From Leisingera sp. ANG-Vp (GTDB lineage Bacteria; Pseudomonadota; Alphaproteobacteria; Rhodobacterales; Rhodobacteraceae): a stretch of 43,476 bases of DNA. Below are positions 31,457 to 39,827 of the stretch, piece after piece; position 1 is the first letter of the stretch; the number at the start of each line of letters is the position of its first letter. Position numbers and translations under genes: made by a program. The stretch spans positions 1 through 43,476 of the forward strand of contig NZ_JWLD01000042.1 in assembly GCF_000813725.1 (NCBI RefSeq), in the 5' to 3' direction. The notes under the pieces were generated by a model. That model was given only the letters and a program-made list of their open reading frames with translations. It was not told the origin of the DNA and made no database searches.

Positions 31457-32683
31457 ATGAGCGGAATGCCGCAAACAGAGACACCTGCGATTGTTGCCTG
31501 CACGATCAGCCGTGACGTGCAGAATTTCGACCTTCTGATCGAAGACATGGAAACCGCCCTGGGCGAAGCTTGGGGAGACCTGGGCTTTACCGAGGCGCTG
31601 GCCTTCTTTGCGCAGGCCGAAGCGGAACCGTTGCAGTTTGTTGCGCTTGCCATCGACAGCGCTGACGAGGGCGACCTGCCCTTGATGGGTGAGATTATCA
31701 CCCAGGCCAAGGCACGCGGCATCAAGGTGATCCTGATCGCCGAAGACGTGACCCCGGCTGCCCTGCACACGCTGCTGCGCCAGGGCGCGGACGAGTTTGT
31801 CCCCTACCCGCTGCCGGAGCAAGAGCTGCAAGCAGCCATCGAGCGCCTGCAAGAGCCGGAACCCGTAGCAGCGGCGAACCCGCATCAGCTGCAGACCGGC
31901 AACCAGCGCGAGGGCGCGGTGGTGGTCTGCCACGGCCTGGCTGGCGGTTCCGGCTCCACCACCATGGCGGTGAACCTGGCCTGGGAACTGGCGGCACTCA
32001 GCGAACAAGAAGAACCCAGCGTCTGCCTGCTGGACTTCGACCTGCAGAGCGGTTCGGTCTCGACCTACCTGGACCTGCCCCGCCGCGAAGCGGTGATGGA
32101 AATGCTCAGCGAAACCGAAAGCATGGATGAGGAGCTGTTTGGCCAGGCCCTGCAGCCGTTTCAGGAAAAACTGCAGGTTCTGACTGCTCCGTCCGAGATG
32201 GTGCCGCTGGATCTCTTGTCGCCCGACGACATCGCCCGGGTGATTGAAATGGCACGCAGCCACTTCGACTTTGTCGTCATCGACATGCCGCACACGCTGG
32301 TGCAATGGTCCGAAACCGTGCTGAGCACCGCCCATGTGTATTTTGCGCTGATCGAACTGGATATGCGCTCCGCTCAGAACGCGTTGCGGATGAAGCGGGC
32401 GCTGCAGTCCGAGGACCTGCCGTTCGAGAAACTGCGCTTTGCCCTGAACCGGGCGCCGAAGTTTACCGACCTCACCGGCAAAAGCCGGGTCAAGCGGATG
32501 GCGGAATCCTTGAGCATCTCGATCGATCTGCAGCTGCCCGACGGCGGCAAGCAGGTGCTGCAGAGCTGCGATCACGGGCTGCCGCTGGCCGTTTCGGCCG
32601 CGAAGAATCCTTTGCGCAAGGAAATCGCCAAGCTGGCAGCCTCGCTGCACGAGCTGGGCCGGAGTGAAGCCGAAGCCGCCTGA
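31457..32683 (+). CDS. cpaE: Tad localisation ATPase-like protein CpaE/TadZ
   Basis: CpaE/TadZ proteins place the pilus machine at the cell pole. Three in-frame ATGs lie close together (31448, 31451, 31457); AAGGA at 31444-31448 best fits 31457, giving 408 residues. The N-terminal 125 residues form an atypical receiver-like domain, followed by a MinD/ParA-type domain. The deviant Walker A at residues 159-169 reads HGLAGGSGSTT and has no lysine, so nucleotide hydrolysis is probably lost or changed. VCLLDFDLQSGSVSTYLDL and FVVIDMPHTLVQWSE are the expected later ParA-like blocks. Confidence 0.92.
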   Translation: MSGMPQTETPAIVACTISRDVQNFDLLIEDMETALGEAWGDLGFTEALAFFAQAEAEPLQFVALAIDSADEGDLPLMGEIITQAKARGIKVILIAEDVTPAALHTLLRQGADEFVPYPLPEQELQAAIERLQEPEPVAAANPHQLQTGNQREGAVVVCHGLAGGSGSTTMAVNLAWELAALSEQEEPSVCLLDFDLQSGSVSTYLDLPRREAVMEMLSETESMDEELFGQALQPFQEKLQVLTAPSEMVPLDLLSPDDIARVIEMARSHFDFVVIDMPHTLVQWSETVLSTAHVYFALIELDMRSAQNALRMKRALQSEDLPFEKLRFALNRAPKFTDLTGKSRVKRMAESLSISIDLQLPDGGKQVLQSCDHGLPLAVSAAKNPLRKEIAKLAASLHELGRSEAEAA

Positions 32684-32707
32684 GCGGTTTGAACTGGGGG
32701 TGAGTTG

Positions 32708-34147
32708 ATGTTTTCCAAATACAAGAAGCAAGCGGCCAAACCAGCCACACCTGCACCGCAGCCGGCCGCCGCGCCGGCCGCTGCTGCCGCTGCGCCTGCC
32801 GCCAGCCTGCGCCGCCCGGTCCAGCGCAAGGCTGCCGAAGCCGCGCCAATGGACAAAGAGCGCAAGCGCAAGGAGCGTCTGAGCGAGATCAAGATCCAGC
32901 TGCACCGGGAATTGCTGGAAAACCTGAACCTGGCAGCGCTGGAAAACGCCGTCGAAGCAGAGCTGCGCAGCGAGATTGCCTCGATTGCGACCGAAATCCT
33001 GGCTGAGAAAAGCATCGTCCTGAACCGCGAGGACCGGCAGCAGCTGAACAAGGAGCTGTACGACGAGGTCACCGGCCTGGGTCCGCTGGAGGCTTTGCTG
33101 CAGGACGACACTGTCAGCGATATCCTGGTCAACGGCCCGCAGCAGATCTTTGTCGAACGCAGCGGCAAGCTGCAGCTCTCCGACATCACCTTCAAGGATG
33201 AGAAGCACCTGATGCGGATCATCGACAAGATCGTCTCTGCCGTGGGACGCCGGGTCGATGAATCGAACCCCTATGTGGACGCCCGTCTGGCGGATGGTTC
33301 GCGCTTCAACGCGATGGTGCCGCCGATTGCGGTGGACGGATCGCTGGTTTCGATCCGGAAATTCAAAAAAGACAAGCTGGGCATTGATGACTTGGTGCAG
33401 TTCGGCGCCTTCACCGAAGAAATGGCTGCATATCTGCAAGCCGCTGTCTCGACCCGCCTGAACGTGATCGTCTCCGGCGGTACCGGCTCCGGTAAAACAA
33501 CCACGCTGAACGCGCTGTCGTCTTTCATCGACAATTCCGAACGGATCCTGACCATCGAGGACACTGCGGAACTTCAGCTGCAGCAGACCCATGTGGGCCG
33601 GATGGAAAGCCGCCCGCCCAACGTCGAAGGCAAGGGAGAGGTCTCTCCCCGCGACTGTTTGAAAAACGCACTGCGGATGCGTCCCGACCGCATCATCGTC
33701 GGCGAGACCCGCGGCGAGGAAGTGATCGACATGCTGCAGGCGATGAACACCGGCCACGACGGCTCGATGACCACCATCCACGCCAACAACGCGCGCGACG
33801 GTATCTCCCGCCTGGAAAACATGATTGCCATGGCCGGGATCGAAATGCCGCTCAAGGCGGTGCGCAGCCAGATCTCCTCGGCGGTGAACCTGATCGTGCA
33901 GGCCTCGCGCCTGCAGGACGGTTCGCGCCGGATGACCTCGATCACCGAAGTCACCGGCATGGAAGGCGATGTGATCTCGATGCAGGAAATCTTCCGCTTC
34001 CAGCGGGTCGGACTGACCCCGGACAACAAGATCATCGGCCATTTCACAGCCACTGGCGTGCGCAGCCATTTCTCAGAGCGCTTCCGTCTCTGGGGCTTTG
34101 ACCTGCCGCCGTCGATTTATGAACCCACCGTGATGGAGGCGCGCTGA
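32708..34147 (+). CDS. cpaF: Tad secretion motor ATPase CpaF/TadA
   Basis: The hexameric cytoplasmic ATPase powers pilus assembly. The ATG at 32708 follows GGGGGTGAG and gives 479 residues. An Ala/Pro-rich N-terminus (to about residue 45) precedes the N-terminal helical domain and the T2SE/VirB11-type core. Walker A is GGTGSGKT (257-264, Lys263), followed by [12 protein letters not shown], the Walker B-like [14 protein letters not shown] and the His box [16 protein letters not shown]. It overlaps tadB by one base (TGATG). Confidence 0.97.
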   Translation: MFSKYKKQAAKPATPAPQPAAAPAAAAAAPAASLRRPVQRKAAEAAPMDKERKRKERLSEIKIQLHRELLENLNLAALENAVEAELRSEIASIATEILAEKSIVLNREDRQQLNKELYDEVTGLGPLEALLQDDTVSDILVNGPQQIFVERSGKLQLSDITFKDEKHLMRIIDKIVSAVGRRVDESNPYVDARLADGSRFNAMVPPIAVDGSLVSIRKFKKDKLGIDDLVQFGAFTEEMAAYLQAAVSTRLNVIVSGGTGSGKTTTLNALSSFIDNSERILTIEDTAELQLQQTHVGRMESRPPNVEGKGEVSPRDCLKNALRMRPDRIIVGETRGEEVIDMLQAMNTGHDGSMTTIHANNARDGISRLENMIAMAGIEMPLKAVRSQISSAVNLIVQASRLQDGSRRMTSITEVTGMEGDVISMQEIFRFQRVGLTPDNKIIGHFTATGVRSHFSERFRLWGFDLPPSIYEPTVMEAR

Positions 34148-35115
34148 TGCAACTGAGTGCAGAACCGCTTATCTACGGCTTGATTTTCTTCGGGGTTCTC
34201 GCCCTGGTCGAAGGCATCTATCTGTTCACTTTCGGCAAATCCATCAGCCTCAACAGCAAGGTCAACCGCCGGCTGGAGATGATGGAAAAAGGCGGCAACC
34301 GCGAACAGGTTCTGGAACAGCTGCGCAAGGAGCTGGGCCAGCACGCCAGATCACAGTCGATCCCGCTTTATTCGCTGCTGTCGGACCGGGCGCAGAAAGC
34401 CGCCATCGCCTTTTCTCCCAAACAGCTGATCCTGATCATGGCGGGGCTGGCAGGCATTGCCTTTGTCGGGCTTAGCATCGGCACCTCTGCCCCCCTGCCC
34501 GTCAAGGCGCTGGGTTCGGCCATCATCGGCGTCGGCGCGGTATTCTTCTGGGTCAACAAGAAAGCCGCCAAGCGGATGGCGATGATCGAGGAGCAGCTGC
34601 CTGACGCGGTGGAACTTATGGTGCGCTCACTTCGCGTTGGCCATCCGTTCACTTCCGCCATTCAGATCGTCGCCAATGAGGTCGAGGACCCTCTCGCCAC
34701 CGAATTCGGGATCATCTCCGATGAATGCGCCTATGGCCGCGATGTTGGCGAGGCGCTCAAGGAAATGGCCGAGCGGCTGGATATGCAGGACATGCGGTTC
34801 CTGGCCGTTGCGGTGACGATCCAGCAGCAGTCGGGCGGCAACCTGGCCGAAGTGCTCGCAGGTCTCGCCAAGGTGATCCGCGCCCGCTTCCGGCTGTTCC
34901 GCCGGGTCAAGGCCATTACCGCCGAAGCGCAATGGTCGGGCAAGTTTCTGTCAGGCTTCCCGCTGTTCTGCCTTATCGGCATCCTGGTCAAGGATCCGAA
35001 CTACTATGACACCGTGCTGGACCACCCCTGGTTCATCCCCGCCTGTTTCGCCGTCGGCGTGATGCTGACTGCCAACCTCTTTGTCATGCGCATGCTGACA
35101 AACATCAAAGTCTGA
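34147..35115 (+). CDS. tadB: Tad inner-membrane platform protein TadB
   Basis: The 322-residue protein has N-terminal helices, a pair of central helices (about residues 95-135), a cytoplasmic T2SSF domain (RVGHPFTSAIQIVANEVEDPLATEFGIISDECAYG, then QSGGNLAEVLAGLAKVIRARF) and C-terminal helices. With TadC it forms the membrane platform that the CpaF motor acts on. Start overlaps the cpaF stop; tadC follows after 10 nt. Confidence 0.95.
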   Translation: MQLSAEPLIYGLIFFGVLALVEGIYLFTFGKSISLNSKVNRRLEMMEKGGNREQVLEQLRKELGQHARSQSIPLYSLLSDRAQKAAIAFSPKQLILIMAGLAGIAFVGLSIGTSAPLPVKALGSAIIGVGAVFFWVNKKAAKRMAMIEEQLPDAVELMVRSLRVGHPFTSAIQIVANEVEDPLATEFGIISDECAYGRDVGEALKEMAERLDMQDMRFLAVAVTIQQQSGGNLAEVLAGLAKVIRARFRLFRRVKAITAEAQWSGKFLSGFPLFCLIGILVKDPNYYDTVLDHPWFIPACFAVGVMLTANLFVMRMLTNIKV

Positions 35116-35125
35116 GGAGGCGCCG

Positions 35126-36109
35126 ATGGAGTTTCTGACCGGAATCAACGACTACTTGACTGCAAACTTCGGTGACCTCGGCCCGCTGCTCGCCCTTGGC
35201 ATTGCCGGTCTGTTCATGATCCTGCTGGCGGTTCCCTTGATGCTGAACCAGCCCGAGGATCCGCTGAAGAAGCTGCAGAAGAACATCGCGCCTGAAACCC
35301 GGACCAAGCCGAAGAAAGAGCGGCTGCGCCAGGCCGACCGCAACGAGCAGCTGCAGAAATTCGCCAGTTTCCTGGAACCGCAGAACGCCGAAGAGCTCTC
35401 TGCGATGGAGCTGAAACTGCGCCAGGCGGGCTACCATTCCAAGGACTCGGTACGGCTGTTCCATTTTGCCCAGTTTGCCCTTGGCCTTGTCGGCCTGGGC
35501 TGCGGGCTATTCTTTGTCTATGTGCTGAATGCCGATATGGACTACGACAGCCAGCAGATGGCAATCCGCATCATCGGCCCCGGCGTGGCTGGCTATTTAC
35601 TGCCCAAGTATTGGATCACCCGCCGGATTGAGGAGCGCAAGCAGAAGATTACCGAAGGTTTCCCGGACGCGCTCGACATGATGCTGGTCTGTGTTGAAGC
35701 AGGCCAGTCGCTGGACCAGGCCATTGTCCGCGTCGCCAAGGAGCTGCACGCCTCCTTTCCGGAACTGGCTGAAGAATTCGAAGTCGTTGCTTACGAAATG
35801 AAGGCGGGCAAGGAGAAGGACAAGGTTCTGCGCGACATGGGCACCCGCTGCGGTGTGCAGGATGTCTCCTCCTTTGTCACTGTGATGATCCAGTCCGCCA
35901 GTTTCGGCACCTCGATTGCGGACGCCTTGCGGGTTTATGCCGGGGAAATGCGTGACAAGCGTGTGATGCGCGCCGAAGAGGCCGCAAACAAGTTGCCCGT
36001 GAAGATGACCCTTGCCACAATGGGGCTGACGGTGCCGCCCTTGCTGATCATCCTGGTCGGCCCGTCGATACAGGGCATTATGAACATGGGCAACGCAGGA
36101 CCCCAGTAA
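35126..36109 (+). CDS. tadC: Tad inner-membrane platform protein TadC
   Basis: The 327-residue partner of TadB has an N-terminal helix (about 20-40), two middle helices, a T2SSF domain (GFPDALDMMLVCVEAGQSLDQAIVRVAKEL, then FVTVMIQSASFGTSIADALRVYAGEMRDKRVMRAEEAANKLPVKM) and a last helix that contains the family's TLATMGLTVPPLLIILVGPSI. GAGGAGG lies 6 nt upstream of the ATG. The stop overlaps the next start (TAATG). Confidence 0.95.
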   Translation: MEFLTGINDYLTANFGDLGPLLALGIAGLFMILLAVPLMLNQPEDPLKKLQKNIAPETRTKPKKERLRQADRNEQLQKFASFLEPQNAEELSAMELKLRQAGYHSKDSVRLFHFAQFALGLVGLGCGLFFVYVLNADMDYDSQQMAIRIIGPGVAGYLLPKYWITRRIEERKQKITEGFPDALDMMLVCVEAGQSLDQAIVRVAKELHASFPELAEEFEVVAYEMKAGKEKDKVLRDMGTRCGVQDVSSFVTVMIQSASFGTSIADALRVYAGEMRDKRVMRAEEAANKLPVKMTLATMGLTVPPLLIILVGPSIQGIMNMGNAGPQ

Positions 36110-36699
36110 TGAAGACAAAGCCACGGGCACCGGCTGCCCGTTTGCTGCCAGCGGCTGCCGCCGCCAGTGCCCTTGCACTGGCGGCGGCTTGCGCGCCGGG
36201 CGGGCTGAAACAGGACAAGGGAAGCCCTTGGGCTCCCGGCGCCGATCACCGCCGCGAGGCTGAAGACGGGCTGTTGGTCGGCAACCGGCTGATGGCCGCG
36301 GGTGAGCATGAACTGGCGCTGGAAGCCTTTACCCGGGCCGCCCTCGACCAGGGGCTGACCCCTGAGGTGCTCTCTGGCATGGGCTCCGCCAAGCTGGGCC
36401 TCCGGCGGCTGGGCCAGGCCGAAGAGCTGCTGCGCCAGGCGGTGGACGCGGATCCTGCCTGGCCGGAGCCGATGAACAACCTCGGTGTGGTGCTGATGGA
36501 GCGCGGCAAAACCGCGGAAGCCGTGCAGGTGTTCCAGCGCGCCTATGCGCTTGACAATGGCGAAAGTGACGCAATCCGCGATAATTTAAGGCTGGCACTC
36601 GCAAAACTGGAAAATCCTGCGCATACTGAGCCTCAAAACGAAGATTATAAATTGGTGCGGCAGGGCGGCGGCAGCTACCTGATTCGCCAGACACCATGA
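36109..36699 (+). CDS. TPR lipoprotein 1 of the Tad locus (TadD-like)
   Basis: The 196-residue protein has an alanine-rich signal that ends in a lipoprotein-like LALAAAC (Cys28) and about three tetratricopeptide repeats (LVGNRLMAAGEHELALEAFTRAALDQGLTPEVLSGMG, KLGLRRLGQAEELLRQAV, PEPMNNLGVVLMERGKTAEAVQVFQRAYALD). TadD-type TPR lipoproteins help secretin assembly or stability. It is coupled to tadC by a TAATG overlap. Confidence 0.88.
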   Translation: MKTKPRAPAARLLPAAAAASALALAAACAPGGLKQDKGSPWAPGADHRREAEDGLLVGNRLMAAGEHELALEAFTRAALDQGLTPEVLSGMGSAKLGLRRLGQAEELLRQAVDADPAWPEPMNNLGVVLMERGKTAEAVQVFQRAYALDNGESDAIRDNLRLALAKLENPAHTEPQNEDYKLVRQGGGSYLIRQTP

Positions 36700-36729
36700 T
36701 CGAGGCAGAGCAGTAAAAAGGACGCACCA

Positions 36730-37578
36730 ATGCGCCAGCAGTTTTTCCTATCCGCTTCTCTGGCAGGGGCGCTGGTCTTGTCGGCCTGCGCCGAGAAAGC
36801 CGATGAAACCGTGGAACGGGCCTTTCAGGAAGTAAACGTCATCGACGAGAGCAATCTCAACGATGTCATGCTGACCGTCGCCGACCCCAACGAGGCGGTC
36901 GCGCATTTCCAGCGCACTGTCCAGAACAACCCGGAGCGGATCGATCTGCAGCGCGGCCTGGCGCATTCGCTGATCCGCGCCAAGCGCACCACGGAAGGCA
37001 CCGCCGCCTGGAAGAAAGTCGTGTCGATGAAAGGTGCAACCAGCGAAGACCGGGTGCAATTGGCCGGCGCGCTGGTGCGCAGCGGCGAATGGGACGCCGC
37101 CAAGGCAGAGCTGGACCAGGTACCGCCCACCCACGAGACCTATGAGCGCTACCGGCTGGAAGCGGTGGTTGCAGATGCCAGCAAGGACTGGAAGCGGGCG
37201 GACAGCTTTTATGAAATTGCCGCCGGCCTGACCACGACACCCGCAAAGATCATGAACAACTGGGGCTATTCCAAGCTGACCCGCGGCGACTTCGCCGGGG
37301 CCGAGCGGTTGTTCGGCGAGTCGATCCGTCAGGATCAGGCTCTGTTCACCGCCAAGAACAACCTGGTGCTGGCCCGCGGCGCGCAACGCAACTACACTCT
37401 CCCGGTGATCCCTATGCAGCAAACCGAACGCGCACTCCTGCTGCATACCCTGGCGCTGTCCGCGGTAAAACAGGGCGACGTGAAAACCGGTGAAGGGCTG
37501 CTGCGCGAGGCCATCGACACTCATCCCCAGCATTTCGAGGAAGCCGCCAGCGCGCTGGCAGCCCTGGAGAACGGCTGA
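36730..37578 (+). CDS. TPR lipoprotein 2 of the Tad locus
   Basis: The 282-residue protein starts with a clear lipoprotein signal (LVLSAC, Cys20) and carries several TPR-like helices (AHFQRTVQNNPERIDLQRGLAHSLIRAKRTTEGTAAWKKV, YSKLTRGDFAGAERLFGESIRQDQALFTAKNNLVLARG, and a last unit GDVKTGEGLLREAIDTHPQHFEEAASALAAL). AAGGA lies 8 nt before the ATG. Together with the preceding gene it gives two TPR lipoproteins in tandem; whether they are partners or alternatives is unknown. Confidence 0.87.
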   Translation: MRQQFFLSASLAGALVLSACAEKADETVERAFQEVNVIDESNLNDVMLTVADPNEAVAHFQRTVQNNPERIDLQRGLAHSLIRAKRTTEGTAAWKKVVSMKGATSEDRVQLAGALVRSGEWDAAKAELDQVPPTHETYERYRLEAVVADASKDWKRADSFYEIAAGLTTTPAKIMNNWGYSKLTRGDFAGAERLFGESIRQDQALFTAKNNLVLARGAQRNYTLPVIPMQQTERALLLHTLALSAVKQGDVKTGEGLLREAIDTHPQHFEEAASALAALENG

Positions 37579-37581
37579 CCC

Positions 37582-38079
37582 ATGCACTTCCCGGCCCATG
37601 CCGCCCTGTGGTTCCTGCCCTTTGTGCTGCCGCTGTGCTATACGGTCGCGCTCACAGACCTGCGCGGCATGCGCATTCCCAACTGGACCGTTGATGTTCT
37701 GGCGGTGATCTATGTGGTGATTGGCGCAGTCGTGATGCCCAGCTGGAGCGACTACGGCTGGCATTTGCTGCATTTGCCCGTCGGCATTGGCCTTGGCTTC
37801 CTGTTCTACGCGGCCGGAGCCGTGGGCGCAGGCGATGCCAAGTTCGCCGGCGCCGCGGCACCGTTTTTCGCACTTGGCGATCTGCGGCTTCTGATGGTGA
37901 TCTTTGCCGCCACCCTGCTGGCCGGCTTCACTGCCCACCGGATCGCCAAATACACCCCGCTGCGGCGTCTGGCACCGCACTGGCAAAGCTGGGAGACGGG
38001 CAAGAGCTTTCCAATGGGCCTGTGCCTGGGCGGAGCCCTGGCGATCTACCTGCTCCTGGCAGCCTTCCACGGGAGCTAA
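37582..38079 (+). CDS. cpaA: prepilin peptidase TadV/CpaA (A24 family)
   Basis: This small membrane aspartic peptidase cuts the Flp leader after the glycine. The 165-residue protein has about five membrane helices and both catalytic aspartates: Asp26 in TDLRGMRIPNW and Asp85 in the GxGD motif GAGDAKFAGA. Like other TadV proteins it lacks the N-terminal methylase domain of PilD. It starts 3 nt after the second TPR gene and closes the Tad gene train. Its expected substrates are the three pilins at 26891-28024. Confidence 0.94.
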   Translation: MHFPAHAALWFLPFVLPLCYTVALTDLRGMRIPNWTVDVLAVIYVVIGAVVMPSWSDYGWHLLHLPVGIGLGFLFYAAGAVGAGDAKFAGAAAPFFALGDLRLLMVIFAATLLAGFTAHRIAKYTPLRRLAPHWQSWETGKSFPMGLCLGGALAIYLLLAAFHGS

Positions 38080-38260
38080 GCCGCTCGCCGCCTGCAGCCC
38101 GCAATTCCGGCAGCCCCATAAAACTTATCCGCTTTTCCTACCGCCTTCCCGGAATTGGCCCAGCTCTGCCCCGCTGCTGCCACAGTCCTGAATAGTCTGT
38201 TTCCAAAGCGCGCCCCGTTTCAGCGGCGCACGAATCCGGAGTTCAGGAGCAGGCACCGCC

Positions 38261-39568
38261 ATGAATATGCAGAACCTCACCGTGATGGCCCCTCCCGCCC
38301 CCCGCGGACTGGAGCAGATGCAGCTGCCGCTGGTGATGATGCGGGACATCCTGCTCAAGACCATCTTCCGCAAGAACGTCGAAAACGTGACTGAAATCGC
38401 CGAGGCGATCTGCCTGCCCTCATCTGTCACCCAAGAACTGGTCGACATTGCCCGCGAGCAGAAACTGCTGGAGGCCACCGGCACGCTCAACGCCAACAGC
38501 GGCAATGAGATGGGCTATCAGCTGACCGACGCCGGCAAGGCCCGGGCTCTGGATGCACTCAGCCAGTCGGAATACTTCGGCGCCATGCCGGTACCGCTGG
38601 ATATCTACCGCGAACAGGTCAAGCGCCAGTCGATCCGCAACATTCAGGTGACCCGCGACCAGCTGACCAACGCAATGGGTCATCTGATCCTGCCCGACAG
38701 CCTGCTGGACCACCTTGGGCCCGCTGTCAGCGCAGGCCGCTCGATCCTGATGTACGGCCCGCCCGGCAACGGTAAATCCTCGATCTCCAACGGCATCCGC
38801 GACGCGCTGGGGGATCACGTCTACGTGCCGCGCGCCATCGAGTACTCTGGCCAGGTCATCACCGTCTACGACCCGATCGTGCACACCGAAGTGGAGCAGG
38901 AGCCCGAAGATCCCAACGCCTTGCGCCGCCGCAGGAGGTTCGACACGCGCTATGTGATGTGCGAGCGCCCCACCGTGATCACCGGCGGCGAGCTGTCGCT
39001 GAACATGCTGGATCTGGTCTACAACCCAACGGCGCGCACCTACCAGGCGCCGCTGCAGCTGAAATCCACCGGCGGCATCTTCATCGTTGACGACCTTGGC
39101 CGCCAGGCCGAGCCGCCGCAGGCGCTGGTCAACCGCTGGATCGTTCCCTTGGAGGAAAGCAAGGACATCCTGGCGCTGCAGTCGGGCGAGAAATTCGAGG
39201 TCCCCTTTGACACGCTGGTGATTTTCTCCACCAACTTCCACCCGAATGAGATCTTCGACCAGGCCGCGCTGCGCCGGATCTTCTTCAAGATCAAGATCGA
39301 TGGGCCGGACCAGGAGAACTATCTCAAGATCTTTGCCTTGGTGGCCCGCAAGAAAGGCATGCCGCTGGATGAAGCTGCGCTGGTGCATCTTCTGAAGCGG
39401 AAGTATCCGACAATCGACAACGTCTATGCGAACTATCAGCCGGTGTTTCTGATCGACCAGATGATCGCGATCTGCGAATTTGAAGGCATCCCTTATCAGA
39501 TGACACCGGAACTGATCGACCGCGCCTGGGCCAATATGTTCGTCAAAGACGAGAAGATCGTGAAGTAA
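38261..39568 (+). CDS. AAA family ATPase next to the Tad locus
   Basis: The 435-residue protein has an N-terminal winged-helix-like part (about residues 20-95: ILLKTIFRKNVENVTEIAEAICLPSSVTQELVDIAREQKLLEATG, then EMGYQLTDAGKARALDAL) and an AAA core. Walker A is GPPGNGKS (166-173, Lys172) and Walker B is FIVDDLGR (Asp277, Asp278), followed by an FSTNF sensor-1-like block and QAALRRIFFKIKID with arginine-finger candidates. AGGAG lies about 12 nt before the ATG. The same type of ATPase is often found beside Tad loci in alphaproteobacteria, but I know of no established function. It is 181 nt after cpaA, so separate transcription is possible. Confidence 0.85.
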   Translation: MNMQNLTVMAPPAPRGLEQMQLPLVMMRDILLKTIFRKNVENVTEIAEAICLPSSVTQELVDIAREQKLLEATGTLNANSGNEMGYQLTDAGKARALDALSQSEYFGAMPVPLDIYREQVKRQSIRNIQVTRDQLTNAMGHLILPDSLLDHLGPAVSAGRSILMYGPPGNGKSSISNGIRDALGDHVYVPRAIEYSGQVITVYDPIVHTEVEQEPEDPNALRRRRRFDTRYVMCERPTVITGGELSLNMLDLVYNPTARTYQAPLQLKSTGGIFIVDDLGRQAEPPQALVNRWIVPLEESKDILALQSGEKFEVPFDTLVIFSTNFHPNEIFDQAALRRIFFKIKIDGPDQENYLKIFALVARKKGMPLDEAALVHLLKRKYPTIDNVYANYQPVFLIDQMIAICEFEGIPYQMTPELIDRAWANMFVKDEKIVK

Positions 39569-39690
39569 GCCAGCCCAAACGCCGCCTGTTGACCTGACGC
39601 AAAAGCCGGCGAAACTGACATGCGTTCCTCCCGGGACCAAGGAAGGCTCCCGCCCGTCGTCAACCCGTTCTGCGAACAGGTTTCCTCCCG

Positions 39691-39729
39691 TTGGGCGTGG
39701 CACCGCGCCTTGCGCGGTGCCACGCCCAA
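39691..39729. repeat. perfect 18-bp palindrome with TTGGGCGTGGC ends (copy 4)
   Basis: Arms 39691-39708 and 39712-39729 are perfectly complementary around a 3-nt loop and start with TTGGGC, like the element at 9280-9390. No T-run follows. It sits between the AAA ATPase and helicase genes. The rest of the 39569-39827 gap has no supported gene; a GTTCTGCGAAC dyad lies at 39667-39677. Confidence 0.8.
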
Positions 39730-39827
39730 GGCCGCCAATTGGTTCCGGCGCAGTCGGGGCATATGCGGGCGCGGGAGCGCTTCCGTCAGCGATTGGCAGC
39801 GCGCTGCGGCTGGACTAGACAGATAGC

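Noticed and set aside
31334-34069. 911-residue open frame on minus, antisense to cpaE and cpaF
   Set aside because: Same reason: it mirrors two well-supported genes, has shadow-type composition, and no start signal or family pattern was seen.
39620-39826. 68-residue frame before the helicase gene
   Set aside because: It runs straight through the perfect palindrome at 39691-39729, so its reading is an accident of the repeat.
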